DNA from: Nyssa sinensis
Taxonomy: Eukaryota; Streptophyta; Magnoliopsida; Cornales; Nyssaceae
Length of the DNA stretch: 64,000 nucleotides
Assembly: GCA_008638375.1 (NCBI GenBank)
Contig: CM018031.1
Span: 9,015,062-9,079,061, forward strand
Direction of reading: 5' to 3'
Below the pieces are notes generated by a model. It was not told the DNA's origin and did no database searches. It saw only the letters and a list, made by a program, of their open reading frames with translations. Below, piece after piece: positions 10,568 to 21,407 of this stretch; position 1 is the stretch's first letter, and the number at the start of each line of letters is the position of its first letter. Both the position numbers and the translations under genes were made by a program.

Positions 10568-13520
10568 AATGACAATTGTTATGTTTTTCTTTACTCAATA
10601 AGTAACCTTGCGCATGCATACAACTACACACATACATAGTTGTGGAAGTACACAAACAAGAGAGGAGTTGGAAAAAAAATCATAATAACCAAGTCAATTG
10701 TGCATAATAATGATAATCATTAATAGATCTATTCTAAAAATTGAAAAGACAACCATATTGCCTGGATGAGCTAAAGAATGAAGAAAACAACAATCAAAAG
10801 GTAGTGAGATAATTACATGAGATTCAATAAATGCCCACCATTAAAACAGGCACTCAAAATGTTCTATTACCACAATGTATGTTAAAAAGGGAAATTGAAG
10901 AGGTATCCAAGTAGCTGGATATAATCAATATCATTTTCAAAAACAATTTTCCGTTTAGATAGAAAATAAATGACATCCATAGAACAATTTGGGAGGGGCA
11001 TCTTCAAAATTTTATAATTGTTTCTTTAAAAAGAAAAAAGAAAGACTTATACAAGGTGTCATAAATTTTATTCATGGGATTTCACTCCCAAATCTTATGA
11101 GAAAAGACTTCAAATGAATACTGCTAGAGGGCTTCACCACATAAATTAAGCAAGTTTTGCTTATAGTTATAACAATCCAAAACCATCATATTTCTTTACT
11201 TTCTGGGTTCAAAATCGGTAACATTTCTTTTCCAGATCTACATGCCATCATCGAGTTTCAAAAGACTATATTGCCTAGTGTTGGTCCTGTCAAATTGAGG
11301 TACTTGGAGGGGTACATGAGGTACAAACCTCACCTTCAGCATTATTTGTGTGAAATGGCTACCCTTAATTGAATTTCTTCTTATAGTTGGCAGATCAAAC
11401 TTTTAACATTTTCCGAAGCAATGACCCCTCATTATCAACTTTCTCTATCATCCAATATTGAAGTAGAACAAGTTTCCAGAGCATTTTGGGAACAGTTAGA
11501 TCGCCAAAAGTCTAATCACTAATTAACAATTGCCTCAAAAAACAAGTTATAAACTATCCTGTCAATGTACACATACCCAGAACCACCCATATTCAATTCA
11601 AAATGATATGGGATCAAAAGTCACCGTTTTGTCATGAGGTATGCTGTTTCTTGGCCAAATCTAATCATTTAGGCCTTAAAAAATGTGTTTCAACTCTTTT
11701 AGGAAAGTTTTATTTAGTTAATAACTGTGTAGGAATTGCCATTTTCTATCCTGTTTGTTCCAGGGTTGTTCTAAGACTCTAAATTGTCCAATTTGAGCTT
11801 AACTCAAAATTTTTATTTTTGTTAATTTTTTCTATTTTCTTATTATTTACGAGTTTTACAAGGATTGGGATTTGGTATTTATATATAGAGCTGTAAGTCT
11901 CCATAGGAGACAATAGGAATATTAATAGAATTTCAGATTTTTGTAATTTTTCTTATGGATTCAAAGTTTGCTCTCGTGGATTCGATAACCCTTTCTACTA
12001 GAACGATATCTACTCCAGGCATCATTATTACGGCTGCCTGTTATGAATGTGTATTGAGGCCAAACCTGTTATAACATCGTGATAAAATTGCTGGCATGGC
12101 ACCTAAAGGGGGTTGGGGTTAGGGGGTTCAATTCTCATCGCTTACCTCCAATATGTATGTGTACTGAGACTTACAAAAGAAATCCATTATTAGTTCAGTT
12201 TTTCTGAACAAAAATAAAAAATCAGATGAGGATTCAGTCTCAGCACAAATTAAGGTTGTTGAAATTGTCCACTCTCTGATATTAGTTAATTTTTATCTCA
12301 TTTGAATATTCAAACCGAACAAAAATGAAATCAAAATTTTTAATTACAAATTTTTATTTGAGTAACGAGAACAAAGTAAGAACTTCATTCAACTGAACTA
12401 AACACAACTATATCCTATGTTCCATTTCGAATGCAAGAAAATAAACATAAATCCATACACCCATTGTACCACACTGCCGATTGCATGTGAGAAACTAGGA
12501 ATCGAAGATTGAAGCATGAAATAGAGCAAAGGAAATTGAAAAACAATTTGTATTTCCTTTATGCACTCTTATTGCAATTCATTGGGTAATTAGGTACAAC
12601 CACACAACATTTGTTAACTGATAAAAAAATTAAAACTAAAAGAGCAGTATTTTCAGTACATCATTCTGCCATCATCTCCAAACACAACAATTTCCATCAG
12701 AAGTTATAAAATAAACATACAAGAAGCACATCAAAAATCAACATGGAAAAACAAATAAGTGTTTCAAAACCAAGGTCTTATTAATATTAAGAGATTAAAT
12801 CACATCTTAGCAGTGAGAAGCTAATTTGAAAATGATACTCATTCTGTAAACAATAATTTTTGACCAAAATACATCAATAAGTTGAAACCCAAGATAAAAA
12901 GCAACATCAGGAATTAATTAATCATGGGTATTCTCTTCCATGATTCAAGAAACTAATTTAAACAAGGTATTAAAAAAATTTACAAGAAGTTTTGCAGGCG
13001 AACAAGCACATCCTGATTGACACACAAAACCCCATTAAACTGAGTAAAAATTAAATTAAATGTTGAACAAACTTGTCTTAATGAAAACAAACAAATTCCT
13101 CCATTAATCTGGAGCATAAATTTCCTTAGATGCTGAAGAAAAATCATGGGCTGCAATGAGAGGGCATTTTGAAAATTAAATTAAACTAGTATCCTTACTA
13201 ATCGGATAAAAAAGTTAGAAGTTTCAGGATTGGAAATTTTTTTACCAACTTTTCATGTAACCAAGTGCATTTTATATTTTCCATCAGCTGGGGAGCAACA
13301 AAATGGAAGTCAATCATACGAAAAGTGACAATAAGGCAACACGAAGTCAAATTTCAGTTCTACTGCATCAAAGCTTCTTCCAAAATACATTTTAACTTAT
13401 TCAGATAAATCCCAGTTAAAAAAATTGTGGAAGACCCTAAACCTACTTCAGGCATTTAGAACTTGCATTCACACACACATTCAAAGTAGCATTGACGGGT
13501 TCTGTGTGTCAATCAAAGGT
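10568..13520. other. MULE interior, LTR-like remnant at most
   Basis: AT-rich. Around 11860-11960 a TATA-like TATATATAGAG followed by a poly(A)-signal-rich stretch resembles the R region of a plant retrotransposon LTR, but no matching second LTR or PBS is visible. The open frame at 11157-11372 has no recognised family. Confidence 0.3.
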
Positions 13521-13768
13521 TTCTACCTAAAGTTTTGAGATGTGCAGATTTTATTGTTAAAGAGCCTATGGTAATTGGGCACGAATGTGCCGGGATCATA
13601 GAAGAAGTTGGGAGTGAGGTGAAATCACTGGTGCCTGGTGACCGGGTGGAATTGGAGCCCGGCATCAGTTGCTGGCGATGCAACCTTTGCAAAGAAGGTA
13701 GATACAATTTATGCCCAGAGATGAAGTTTTTCGCAACTCCTCTTGTTCATGGTTCTCTTGCCAACCAG
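13521..13768 (+). pseudogene. Captured exon of a sorbitol dehydrogenase (zinc-type MDR)
   Basis: The exon encodes the GroES-like N-terminal domain of plant sorbitol/L-idonate dehydrogenase. Visible are the catalytic-site stretch MVIGHECAGIIEEVG, GDRVELEPG, and the four-cysteine structural zinc loop C-x2-C-x2-C-x7-C (CWRCNLCKEGRYNLC). It ends after GSLANQ at a good donor (CCAACCAG|GTAACT), a normal exon end in this family, and intron-like sequence follows. About 2 bases appear to be missing near 13532 relative to the usual HYLKKLRC stretch, so the 5' end is out of frame. No other SDH exon is in the window. It is a DNA-level capture inside the MULE. Otherwise it is strikingly well preserved. 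Confidence 0.85.
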
Positions 13769-14399
13769 GTAACTGAAATTTATATTGGTCTGAAGTTCTT
13801 TGGATTTTATGCTCAGTTGTTCTGTAAAATTAAATTTATGTTCTCGACCAGCATATATTGCATTCGAGTTTTGATTACCATTTCTGGTCCACTAGAAAAA
13901 TCACACCGATGATCCAATCCAAGAACAAATGGAAACCAAATAACTTTAAGGCAACTCAAAATCATAAAAGAAGCAACAGAACAGGGAAAAAAAAAAAGGT
14001 AAAGCAATAGAACAGCAAAACAGAAAGGGGGTAAAGCAACAGGGAAGGAAATTGATCTCACCGCGATGTCTATCTCAGCTTTAGTTACAAGATCCAAGTG
14101 AGAAAATGTCCATATCCAGAGACCCTTTTTTGAATGCAAGACAATGGTGACGGAAAGAAGAAACAGCCACTCACTAGCTAGTCATAGTGTCACACCATAT
14201 AAAACGAAGGAAAAGCTTTGGTTGCAGCAGGCAGAATGGTATTATATGGAACTGGAAAAACAAAACCTTATGATGGGTTTGCTGAGAAGAATAGGGCGCT
14301 GGTGTTGTTGTGATTGAAGAGCTAGGGTTCTGAATTGAAGGGTTCTGAGGCCGAGGCAGAAAACCGAAGAGTGTAGAGAGAGAAATTGTTGGAAAGAGG
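13769..14399. other. Captured SDH intron start and MULE inner sequence
   Basis: The sequence following the SDH donor is probably the start of the captured intron. Purine-rich sequence then leads into the right TIR. No gene seen. Confidence 0.4.
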
Positions 14400-14686
14400 T
14401 ACAGGAGAAAGTGGTGCGCGGGAAACCAGGGGTGAACAGAGAAAAAGAGCGAGGGTCTGGTTGGTTTTTGTCGAGGAGACAGAGAGACGAAAGAGAAGAG
14501 AGAGATGCAAGGCGTATAGAGAAAGACTGAGGCTCTGTTATGCGCGGGAAGGGAAAAACGTAGGAAAAGTGCAGGCGGGGGGGAAATTTCTCTTATTTGT
14601 GGTTGTTTTTAGCCCTGCTGATGTGGCTTGCCACATCAGCAGGTAAAACTTTTTGGTAGAGAAAAACGGTAAGAGTAGCATTATTG
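14400..14686 (-). repeat. Right terminal inverted repeat of the MULE
   Basis: Read on the minus strand it begins with the same 36 bp as position 144. It then repeats the GCCACATCAGCA, CGCGCATAACAGA and CCAGACCCTCGCTC blocks in the same order as the left end. It is followed on the plus strand by the target duplication TGGACGTAA (14687-14695). Confidence 0.85.
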
Positions 14687-14695
14687 TGGACGTAA

Positions 14696-15125
14696 TGAAA
14701 CTATTTTTTTATTGGTTATTTTATTAAGTGAATCCCACTACAAAATGCAGTCTGCGCTATTTTTGGTTATTTACTATAATATTGTATTTTAATATTTTAT
14801 TTTTATTTATTGTTTAAATGGATATTGAATTCAAATTTAAAAATCGGTTCATCTCTATTTTTCAAAATTGATTTTTGTCTTTTCCAAATAAATTTTTAAT
14901 AATTCAATCGAGGCTTTGAAATGAAGACTCACATATAGTTGGGCTCATTTTATTTTAATATACAATCAATTTTCATATAATTAATACGTAATTTTTTAAT
15001 AACATTTCAATCGTTTACAAAATATACAAATAATATTCAACTTAAGATATAAAAAAATTTTAATATTCTTTTGAACTAAAGAATATTGTGTTCCTTGTGC
15101 TTCTTCTACCGTAATTTTACTTAAA
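14696..15125. other. AT-rich spacer
   Basis: Host sequence between the MULE and the TRIM array. I see no gene, RNA or repeat in it. Confidence 0.5.
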
Positions 15126-15130
15126 ACCTT

Positions 15131-16106
15131 TGTTGGATTGTCCCGCATCGTCCGTCTCTAACTCCTTTGGTCTATATATAAGGGCCCTCTCTACCTCTCC
15201 TTAACACCTGGGTTTTAAGGATGAGCTAATTGGGAGTTGGGCCTCCAAATTTCAATATGGTATCAGAGCCAGAGGTGGGCTTGTCTCTCCAGTGTGCTAC
15301 GCTTCATCCAGCTGCCCTGTTCCAGGGGGTGTGTTGAGATTGAGATTGTGATTGTTCGTCCCATATCGCCTGTGTTCAATTTCACTGTGCTATATATAAA
15401 GATCCACTTCCCCTTCCCTTAATACCTAGGTTTTAAGGATGAGCTAATTGGGAGTTGGGCCTCCAAATTTCAATATGGTATCAGAGTCAGGCCAGAGCTC
15501 TAACTTTGGGCTAGACGCACGGGGCGCGCTCACTCTCACTTGGCGGGCAATGTGGTCCAGGGGGCGTGTTGGATTGTTCCACATCGCCCGTCTCTAGCTC
15601 CTCTGGTCTATATATAAGGGTCTTCTCTACCTCTCTTTAACACCTGGGTTTTAAGGTTAAGGGCCGGATCTTAAGATGGTATCAGAGCCAGGGGTGGGCT
15701 TGTCTCTCTAGTGTGCTGCACTTCATCCAGCCGCTGTGTTCCAGGGGGTGTGTTGAGATTGAGATTGTTCGTCCCACATCGCCTGTGTTCAATTCCACTG
15801 TGCTATATATAAAGATCCACTTCCCATTCCCTTAATATCTAGGTTTTAAGGATGAGCTAATTGAGAGTTGAGCCTCCAAATTTCAATATGGTATCAGAGT
15901 CAGGCCAGAGCTCTAACTTTGGGCTAGACGCACAGGACGCGCTCACTCTCACCTGACGGGCAATGTGGTCCAGGGGGCGTGTTGGATTGTCCCACATCGC
16001 CTGTCTCTTGCTCCTCTGGTCTATATATAAAGGCCCTCTCTACCTCTCCTTAACACCTAAGTTTTAAGGATGAGCTAATTGGGAGTTGAGCCTCCAAATT
16101 TCAATA
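15131..16106 (+). mobile_element. TRIM retrotransposon array: five short LTRs, four internal segments
   Basis: Five LTRs alternate between two variants. A-type (TGTTGGATTGTCCC...) lie at 15131-15257, 15567-15676 and 15980-16106. B-type (TGTTGAGATTGAG...) lie at 15332-15475 and 15751-15888. Each LTR has a TATA-like CTATATATAA and ends in or near CAATA. Each of the first four is followed at once by a primer binding site TGGTATCAGAGYCA, complementary to the 3' end of initiator tRNA-Met. The internal segments are only 74-91 bp, without coding capacity, and end in a purine tract CCAGGGGG before the next LTR. The outermost LTRs are both 127 bp, and the array is flanked by the 5-bp duplication ACCTT (15126-15130, 16107-16111). 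TRIMs are non-autonomous and need proteins of another LTR element. Confidence 0.9.
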
Positions 16107-16111
16107 ACCTT

Positions 16112-16773
16112 CTCAAGTGAACAAGAAAATCATAATTAGTAGAAAGAACTTTGATCCCATGTACTCAAGCTTATAAAAAAGAATTCATAATTCTTTTATT
16201 TAATCTTATTCCATTAATAGAATTATAGAAATAATATATTTCACTTATATTATCAAAATTAACAAATATAATTATTAAAACATGTCATAAATAAAATATA
16301 TATATAAAAGTAATTTTTTTTTCTAATAATTAATATTATAAAGAATTTTTTTAAAAAAATATATTAATAATTAAGTAATAAAATTATTAATTATAAATCA
16401 TAGAATCAAGTTGATTTCTTAAAAAATTATTAATTATTAGAGATGATTAATTTATTAAATACAGAGTATTAATTATAAGAGAGGCAATTGTAATTGATTC
16501 AACTTCTGTGTGAGAAAAATGTTTGAAATATAAAACATGTCCAAATTCATCCAATGGATATATTTTTTCAGGAAAAACCAAAGCAGACAATTAATTTCTA
16601 TCACATGAAACAAGTAAAAAGGTTCTAAATTACATCGAATATCATCCAATAACTGATTTTAAAGAAACATCATTTATTCACATGTTTATTGTTACCATGT
16701 ACTTGTCAGCACCACATGCAACTTAGCGAAAGCATGCAAGCAATTAAGACACATTGTTTTATGATCTAAATTC
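16112..16773. other. AT-rich spacer
   Basis: Very AT-rich sequence between the TRIM array and the downstream end of the next (minus-strand) gene. No feature recognised. Confidence 0.5.
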
Positions 16774-16879
16774 TGTTCTTAAATCTGTGTTCAAATGAAA
16801 AGAATCATTGATTATTATTATTATATTAATTATTTCATCAATCAATAATTCTTGTTATTTGAACACAGATTTAAAAACA
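16774..16879. repeat. 40-bp hairpin just downstream of the secreted-protein gene
   Basis: Arms 16774-16813 and 16840-16879 pair at about 36 of 40 positions, with a 26-nt AT-rich loop. The core AAATCTGTGTTCAAAT is perfect. It begins 12 bp past the stop codon (16891) of the minus-strand gene and so would lie in its 3' UTR. It could be a small MITE, a 3'-UTR structure or part of the terminator region. Confidence 0.7.
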
Positions 16880-16890
16880 AAAACATTATC

Positions 16891-18920
16891 TTAAAAAAAA
16901 GGATACTTGAAAGCTTGGCTTCCATTAGAGTTGTTCTTGCAAAGAAGAGAGCGAAGCAAATGTTCCACTCCAGTCCCTATTTCATATGCCAAGAGCCCTA
17001 TCCTTCCTCCAACCCAACTTCCCAATTGGCTTCCCACAACAAAACCACCCCATTTAAGATTTCCCTCTCCAATCATCCCTCCAGTATAGGCTCCGACGAA
17101 GGTTCCAATGCCCCTAATGATTCCCTCTGTTAGGGTACCCTTAAGATACAAGGTTTCAAAAATCTCCCATCCTGAAGCCATGAGAGGGCCCGTTATGTGC
17201 GTTATTTGTTGAGAAGCTCGCTTTGCTGCTGCATTTCCCTTTTCGCGTGCCAGCTTGCTGGCTTCTTCAGAGCTGATCTGTTGACCCTGAGAAATTTCTT
17301 TCTTCAAGTCTGCTTCAGCTGCTTCAGTTGCTTCCTCTCTTACCTTCTGAACATGAACAGATCTGATGTAGAACAAATAGAGCTTCACAATTTCCTTAAC
17401 TATACACGCTATGGTTCCATATTTCATGTCAAAGCAGTTCGATATTTTGAAACTTTCTGTCCAACTTTTTGGAGAACTCTCTTTTCCGACGAGCTGCTGG
17501 CATTTTTTTACTGTAAAGAGATCAGAGAGTGCATGGTGCATGTCACGAAGGGATAAAAAAAGATTTAAGTATACATTTGAATTGCATGAAGGAGCATTTC
17601 AAACAATGGATAACAATTGTCTGATTTCTCATGCACGCATGTTATAATTTTGAGTCCTACTGGATAACAATGGATAAGATGCTTTAAAACATTTCTCATT
17701 TCCCTTATTCATATCAAACTTAGATACTGAAGTAAAAAAAGTTCAAAGCTAAGATAGCATAGGTAAATTTTATGGTCATTCAAATCAATTTTAAACATAT
17801 AATATAAATAATGTCATATTAATACTCTAATTTAAAATATAATTCACATGTCAGGATGATCATGCATTTTCTTCATACTAACTTATCAATGGAATTTTTT
17901 TTTTCTTCCAAATGCAACGTATTGAATTGAGAAGGGTTACTGGCTGGCTTATTAATTGCTTACTTGTAGGATAAATTAGGTGAACATGCAGAGAATATAT
18001 AGAGTAATGCGAAACATAACGCGAAACATAACGACTTTTCACACTTTTTTATTTAATTTGAGAAATAAGATGATAGAATAGATATATTTATTATAATGAA
18101 TCTCACCACTTTGTTTTTAGGAGCAAGAAAATAGGTGAGAAAATTGTTTACCATTTTTTAAAATATGTGTAATATGTTCAACATATATAGCAGTCTTCAG
18201 CACTGCTAAAACAGGTTCAGCATGCAACTACCCTTCCCCACTTCCTATAGAATTCATGATGGTGTGGTTGATTGAATTTCATGGTTCAGTAAGAAAGAGG
18301 TGAGATGTTGAAGAGTAGCCATCTGCATTTGCGTTGGAGTTTTCTTATGATCAAGTGAATTCCAACCAGGGTTTCCTGGGTATATGTTGCGCATCAAAAA
18401 CTAAGCAAACATATGATGTCAAAGCAAAAGCTCAAGATAAACATATATGAAGATTTTTTTTTTTTGGTGTAAAACCAATCAAACAAATAATAAATTAATT
18501 TTAAATAAAAAATTAAGTAAAACACATCAAATTTACGGTGTTCAATTAAATGTCTATGTCTACAAACAACAATAATCAATCTACTATATATCAAAAAAAT
18601 TATTAAAACAAAAAATTCTCAAAATACGAAACTTTATTTTTCTCTTAAATAACTATTTTCTCATAAATTGATATTCTAAAATCAATATCCTAATATAAGC
18701 GTGTTACACCATGATAAGGGATGAGAGATGTCAAAAAAAAATTTCAATGGCATTTTTCAAATTGCATCACATCATCAAGAATCCAGGTAAATCTATGACA
18801 ACGACCCAACATTTTTGTCATTGAGATTTTAAGTGAAATCGATCAAATGAACATATATAGAGATATACCTGCGATGCTGAGAGCAACGATTCCAACCAGG
18901 AAGAGGAGCTGTACCTTCAT
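16891..18920 (-). CDS. Small secreted or membrane glycine-rich protein, unknown function
   Basis: Two exons on the minus strand, 18869-18920 and 16891-17510, joined by a 1,358-bp intron (donor GCAG|GTATAT, acceptor TTTACAG|TAAAA). They give 223 residues. Exon 1 encodes an N-terminal hydrophobic signal-like sequence (MKVQLLFLVGIVALSIA), so the product probably enters the secretory pathway. The middle (about 75-125) is an alanine/glutamate-rich helical region. The C-terminal third (about 140-205) is glycine-rich with regularly spaced small residues (IRGIGTFVGAYTGGMIGEG, then VVGSQLGSWVGGRIGLLAYE), like glycine-zipper membrane segments. I do not recognise a named family. The start was chosen because only exon 1 supplies a signal peptide and correct phase; the ATG at 17541 lies upstream of the acceptor. 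A TATA box sits about 105 bp upstream. The exon pair keeps frame across the splice, which supports a real gene. Confidence 0.75.
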
Positions 18921-19024
18921 TATCGTGAAGTTTATAACTTTCTGCAGAGAATGAAATGGAAATTAACCTTAGCTCTAATATGTTCTACATTCCACAAGAA
19001 CTCTGGGGACTTGAGAATGCATGC

Positions 19025-19032
19025 TATATATA
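19025..19032 (-). promoter_or_regulatory. TATA box of the secreted-protein gene
   Basis: CTATATATAGC on the minus strand, 105 bp upstream of the ATG at 18920, implying a leader of about 70-75 nt. Confidence 0.55.
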
Positions 19033-19848
19033 GGAAAGGAGTTAAAGAATCCGAGGTTACATGGAATGAAGGGTGAATAGAGATTAAGACGCAAAGCAAG
19101 CATTGATACCAAGAAAAGATCGATGAATCTAGTCAGAGTGAAGATCAAAAAAGGGCATGACTCATGAGTGATGTTCACTGTTACTGTAATGAAGTCTAAT
19201 CTTGCTTGATTTTCCTGCTTTTCATTTTAGTTTCTTTATTTCCACGTTTGTGGAGAATTTTTTTATGTAAAGGGATCCATTACTTGTCCAAATCATTTTA
19301 GGCCATGTAAGTAAAAAAATAATAATAATTTGGTTTCCTTAAAAAAAAAAATTTAGTACACAGGTAGGTACGGGAGATAAATTATACTAAGCGTGTCTAT
19401 GCAACTTGAAGTTCAAGTTCTGATTTGTCATGTGAAAAAATGAATAATAATCATCTCGTCTCGATATGTTGTCACTTATCTTTTTAAAATAAATATGATA
19501 CATATTAATTAACTTTTTTTATTCACACACCTGGTTGAACCAAAAACTTCTTTTTGTTTATGGCTATGTTACCCATTTCTCTAATAAAAGATCACTAGCA
19601 ATAAAAAAAAAATTAAATGAGTAGAGAATACTGAAAATTTTAATAATCATGCATATTAAAACTCATCACGTGATATATGTTTTATATTACAATAATAAAA
19701 GACTATCACTTATTTTACAAATCAAATCTTGAAATATACATAACTATAAAAAAAAAAAATTGTATTTTTTTCCGTCATTTACACCTTAATACATTACTAA
19801 TAATTCCTTCACTCAAAATCTTCTCAATGCTTTCAAAGAGCTATATAT

Positions 19849-19884
<36 letters not shown>

Positions 19885-20993
19885 GGCGAATCTCAAAGTA
19901 ACCCTACTAAAAGTTTAGAATCCGATTCAACCTTCATTGGTGGGAGGAACTTGGAAACATGTTTTTCACTTGATATGACTTCCCGCAATTTGGATTGCCA
20001 AACACATATTCTGATAGTAACACTTTTGGCTGACTGGAATCCAAGTGCGACGCGTGTTAAGATCAGGCTTGATCATGATATTAACAAGCTTCAATTCAGA
20101 TTTTATTGCACTTCAAAGTTCAAACAATTCAGGGCCTCACGATGTGTAAAATATCAAGATTCTACTGGGAATATGATATTACTTCGCTCTCATACCGCAC
20201 AGAGAATGAAATTTCTGATATTTAGTATTTTATGTGAATGACAAAGTTGCCCCTGCAACAATCTTAATGCTGTTTTAGGAACTTGTAACATTCATCATGA
20301 ATCCATGCTACTTAATGTTTGATAAAGTCACGTATTGATTAAGATCAAATGATGATTTAGCTTTTATTTTAATCTTCTTGGACTTTTCTTGTCAAGTTTT
20401 TAGTACTCAATTTGCAATCCATTGTATTAATCCCATTATTTTTTTTTAAAACTTCGCAATAACAATAAAGTTAATCATATTTTAATATTATTAAGAGTTC
20501 GTTTGTATATATGAACGAGATTTTTATTTTTTAAATTTTTTAGAAAATAAATTTATATTTGTTACCATCACTTTAATTTATGAATACATATCAATCACTA
20601 AAAGATCTAAAGAATAAAAGTCTCCTTCATATATATAAATAAATTTTTAATAGTATTATTTTTAAAAAAATTATCAAGTTTTAAATATTATTTATTAGAA
20701 GCTAAACCCTACTCATAATTACTTGGAATTGAATGAGAAGATTTTGTATAAATTGGATTTATGGATCCAACCAATAATAATCTATCATTTGATCATAATA
20801 TTTTATTTTTAAGAAAAAAAAATTCCTACCACATGACATAAAATTTCTCGAATTGAAGGGCCGGTTGGTCAATATTCCAAATAGAAATTTTGAAACCACA
20901 GATAACCGGCAATCATCTGATAAGAAATGTGTGTTCAGAAAGCATTACAGACTCCAATAATATTGCTTCAAATACTATCCGATTCTCAGAACA
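19033..20993. other. Intergenic region between the secreted-protein gene and CP12
   Basis: AT-rich. The open frame at 19951-20241 has no recognised family and no splice context. The stretch just before CP12 contains GATAAG (about 20919), a motif common in light-regulated plant promoters. I cannot place a clear TATA box for CP12. Confidence 0.4.
19842..19880. repeat. (AT)n microsatellite
   Basis: Nearly pure AT/TA dinucleotide run with one G interruption. Confidence 0.9.
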
Positions 20994-21020
20994 TTGCAAC
21001 TATTGCACCAGTCTGCAACG

Positions 21021-21407
21021 ATGGCAACTATTGCTGGTGTGAACCTCTCAACCCCAAGAGTCTTGGCCAAGGCATCAGACTCACCAAAGGCCCAGATCAT
21101 TAAGTCCCCATGGCTGAACCATCCGTGGAAGAAGTCCAACCAATTCGGAGCGGGTCGCATGTATGTCCGACCGGTGGCTGCAGCACCGGAAGGCCTCTCT
21201 GAGAAGGTGGCTGAGAGCGTCAAGAAAGCCGAGGAAACGTGCTCCGGTGACGCAGTGAGCGGAGAGTGTGTGGCTGCATGGGACGAGGTGGAGGAGCTGA
21301 GTGCAGCGGCTAGCCATGCACGGGACAAGAAGAAGGAGTCCGACCCGTTGGAGACTTACTGTAAGGATAACCCGGAGACCGATGAGTGCCGCACTTATGA
21401 TAATTGA
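21021..21407 (+). CDS. CP12: Calvin cycle protein CP12, chloroplastic
   Basis: Single-exon gene, 128 residues. CP12 is a small, intrinsically disordered chloroplast linker. In the dark, with its disulfides formed, it assembles GAPDH and phosphoribulokinase into an inactive complex; thioredoxin releases them in the light. Residues 1 to about 53 look like a transit peptide (Ser/Thr/Lys-rich, few acidic residues). The mature part has both redox pairs, C74/C83 (CSGDAVSGEC) and C114/C123 (CKDNPETDEC), and the PRK-contact motif AWDEVEELSAA followed by SH. The C-terminal tail DECRTYDN is the part known to insert into the GAPDH active site. Length and Cys spacing are normal. The ATG at 21021 is chosen because it opens the transit peptide; the frame is open a little further upstream without an ATG. 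No lesion seen. Confidence 0.97.
   Translation: MATIAGVNLSTPRVLAKASDSPKAQIIKSPWLNHPWKKSNQFGAGRMYVRPVAAAPEGLSEKVAESVKKAEETCSGDAVSGECVAAWDEVEELSAAASHARDKKKESDPLETYCKDNPETDECRTYDN

Larger units (their letters stand above)
144..14686. mobile_element. Large Mutator-like element (MULE) with long TIRs and host gene fragments
   Basis: The two ends read inward identically for 36 bp (beginning CAATAATGCTACTCTTACCG), and weaker similarity continues for about 300 bp. The element is flanked by the perfect 9-bp direct repeat TGGACGTAA at 135-143 and 14687-14695. Long TIRs plus a 9-bp target duplication are the established signature of Mutator-like elements. The length of about 14.5 kb is large for a MULE. 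Contents in order: a TIR with a possible transcript start, a minus-strand DUF7705-like exon (1586-1822), a FAR1-type transposase pseudogene (4319-7085) between inverted repeat arrays, an unknown exon-like piece (7695-7850), a dead LINE (9846-10567), a sorbitol dehydrogenase exon (13521-13768), and the right TIR. The transposase is broken, so the copy cannot move by itself. The intact target duplication and identical termini suggest a fairly recent insertion (inference). Confidence 0.9.

Noticed and set aside
15258..15271. A tRNA gene
   Set aside because: TGGTATCAGAGCCA is the primer binding site of the TRIM, not part of a foldable tRNA.
15131..16106. Cassandra-type TRIM with 5S promoter
   Set aside because: The LTRs lack a 5S rRNA-like internal promoter.
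17511..17541. Start of the secreted-protein gene at the ATG at 17541
   Set aside because: A splice acceptor lies between it and the conserved part, and exon 1 at 18869-18920 supplies a signal peptide in phase.
19951..20241. A 96-codon plus-strand gene upstream of CP12
   Set aside because: Composition is protein-like in places but no family, promoter or splice context could be named.
20994..21020. Nine extra N-terminal residues for CP12
   Set aside because: That frame opens at TTG; the ATG at 21021 starts a normal transit peptide.
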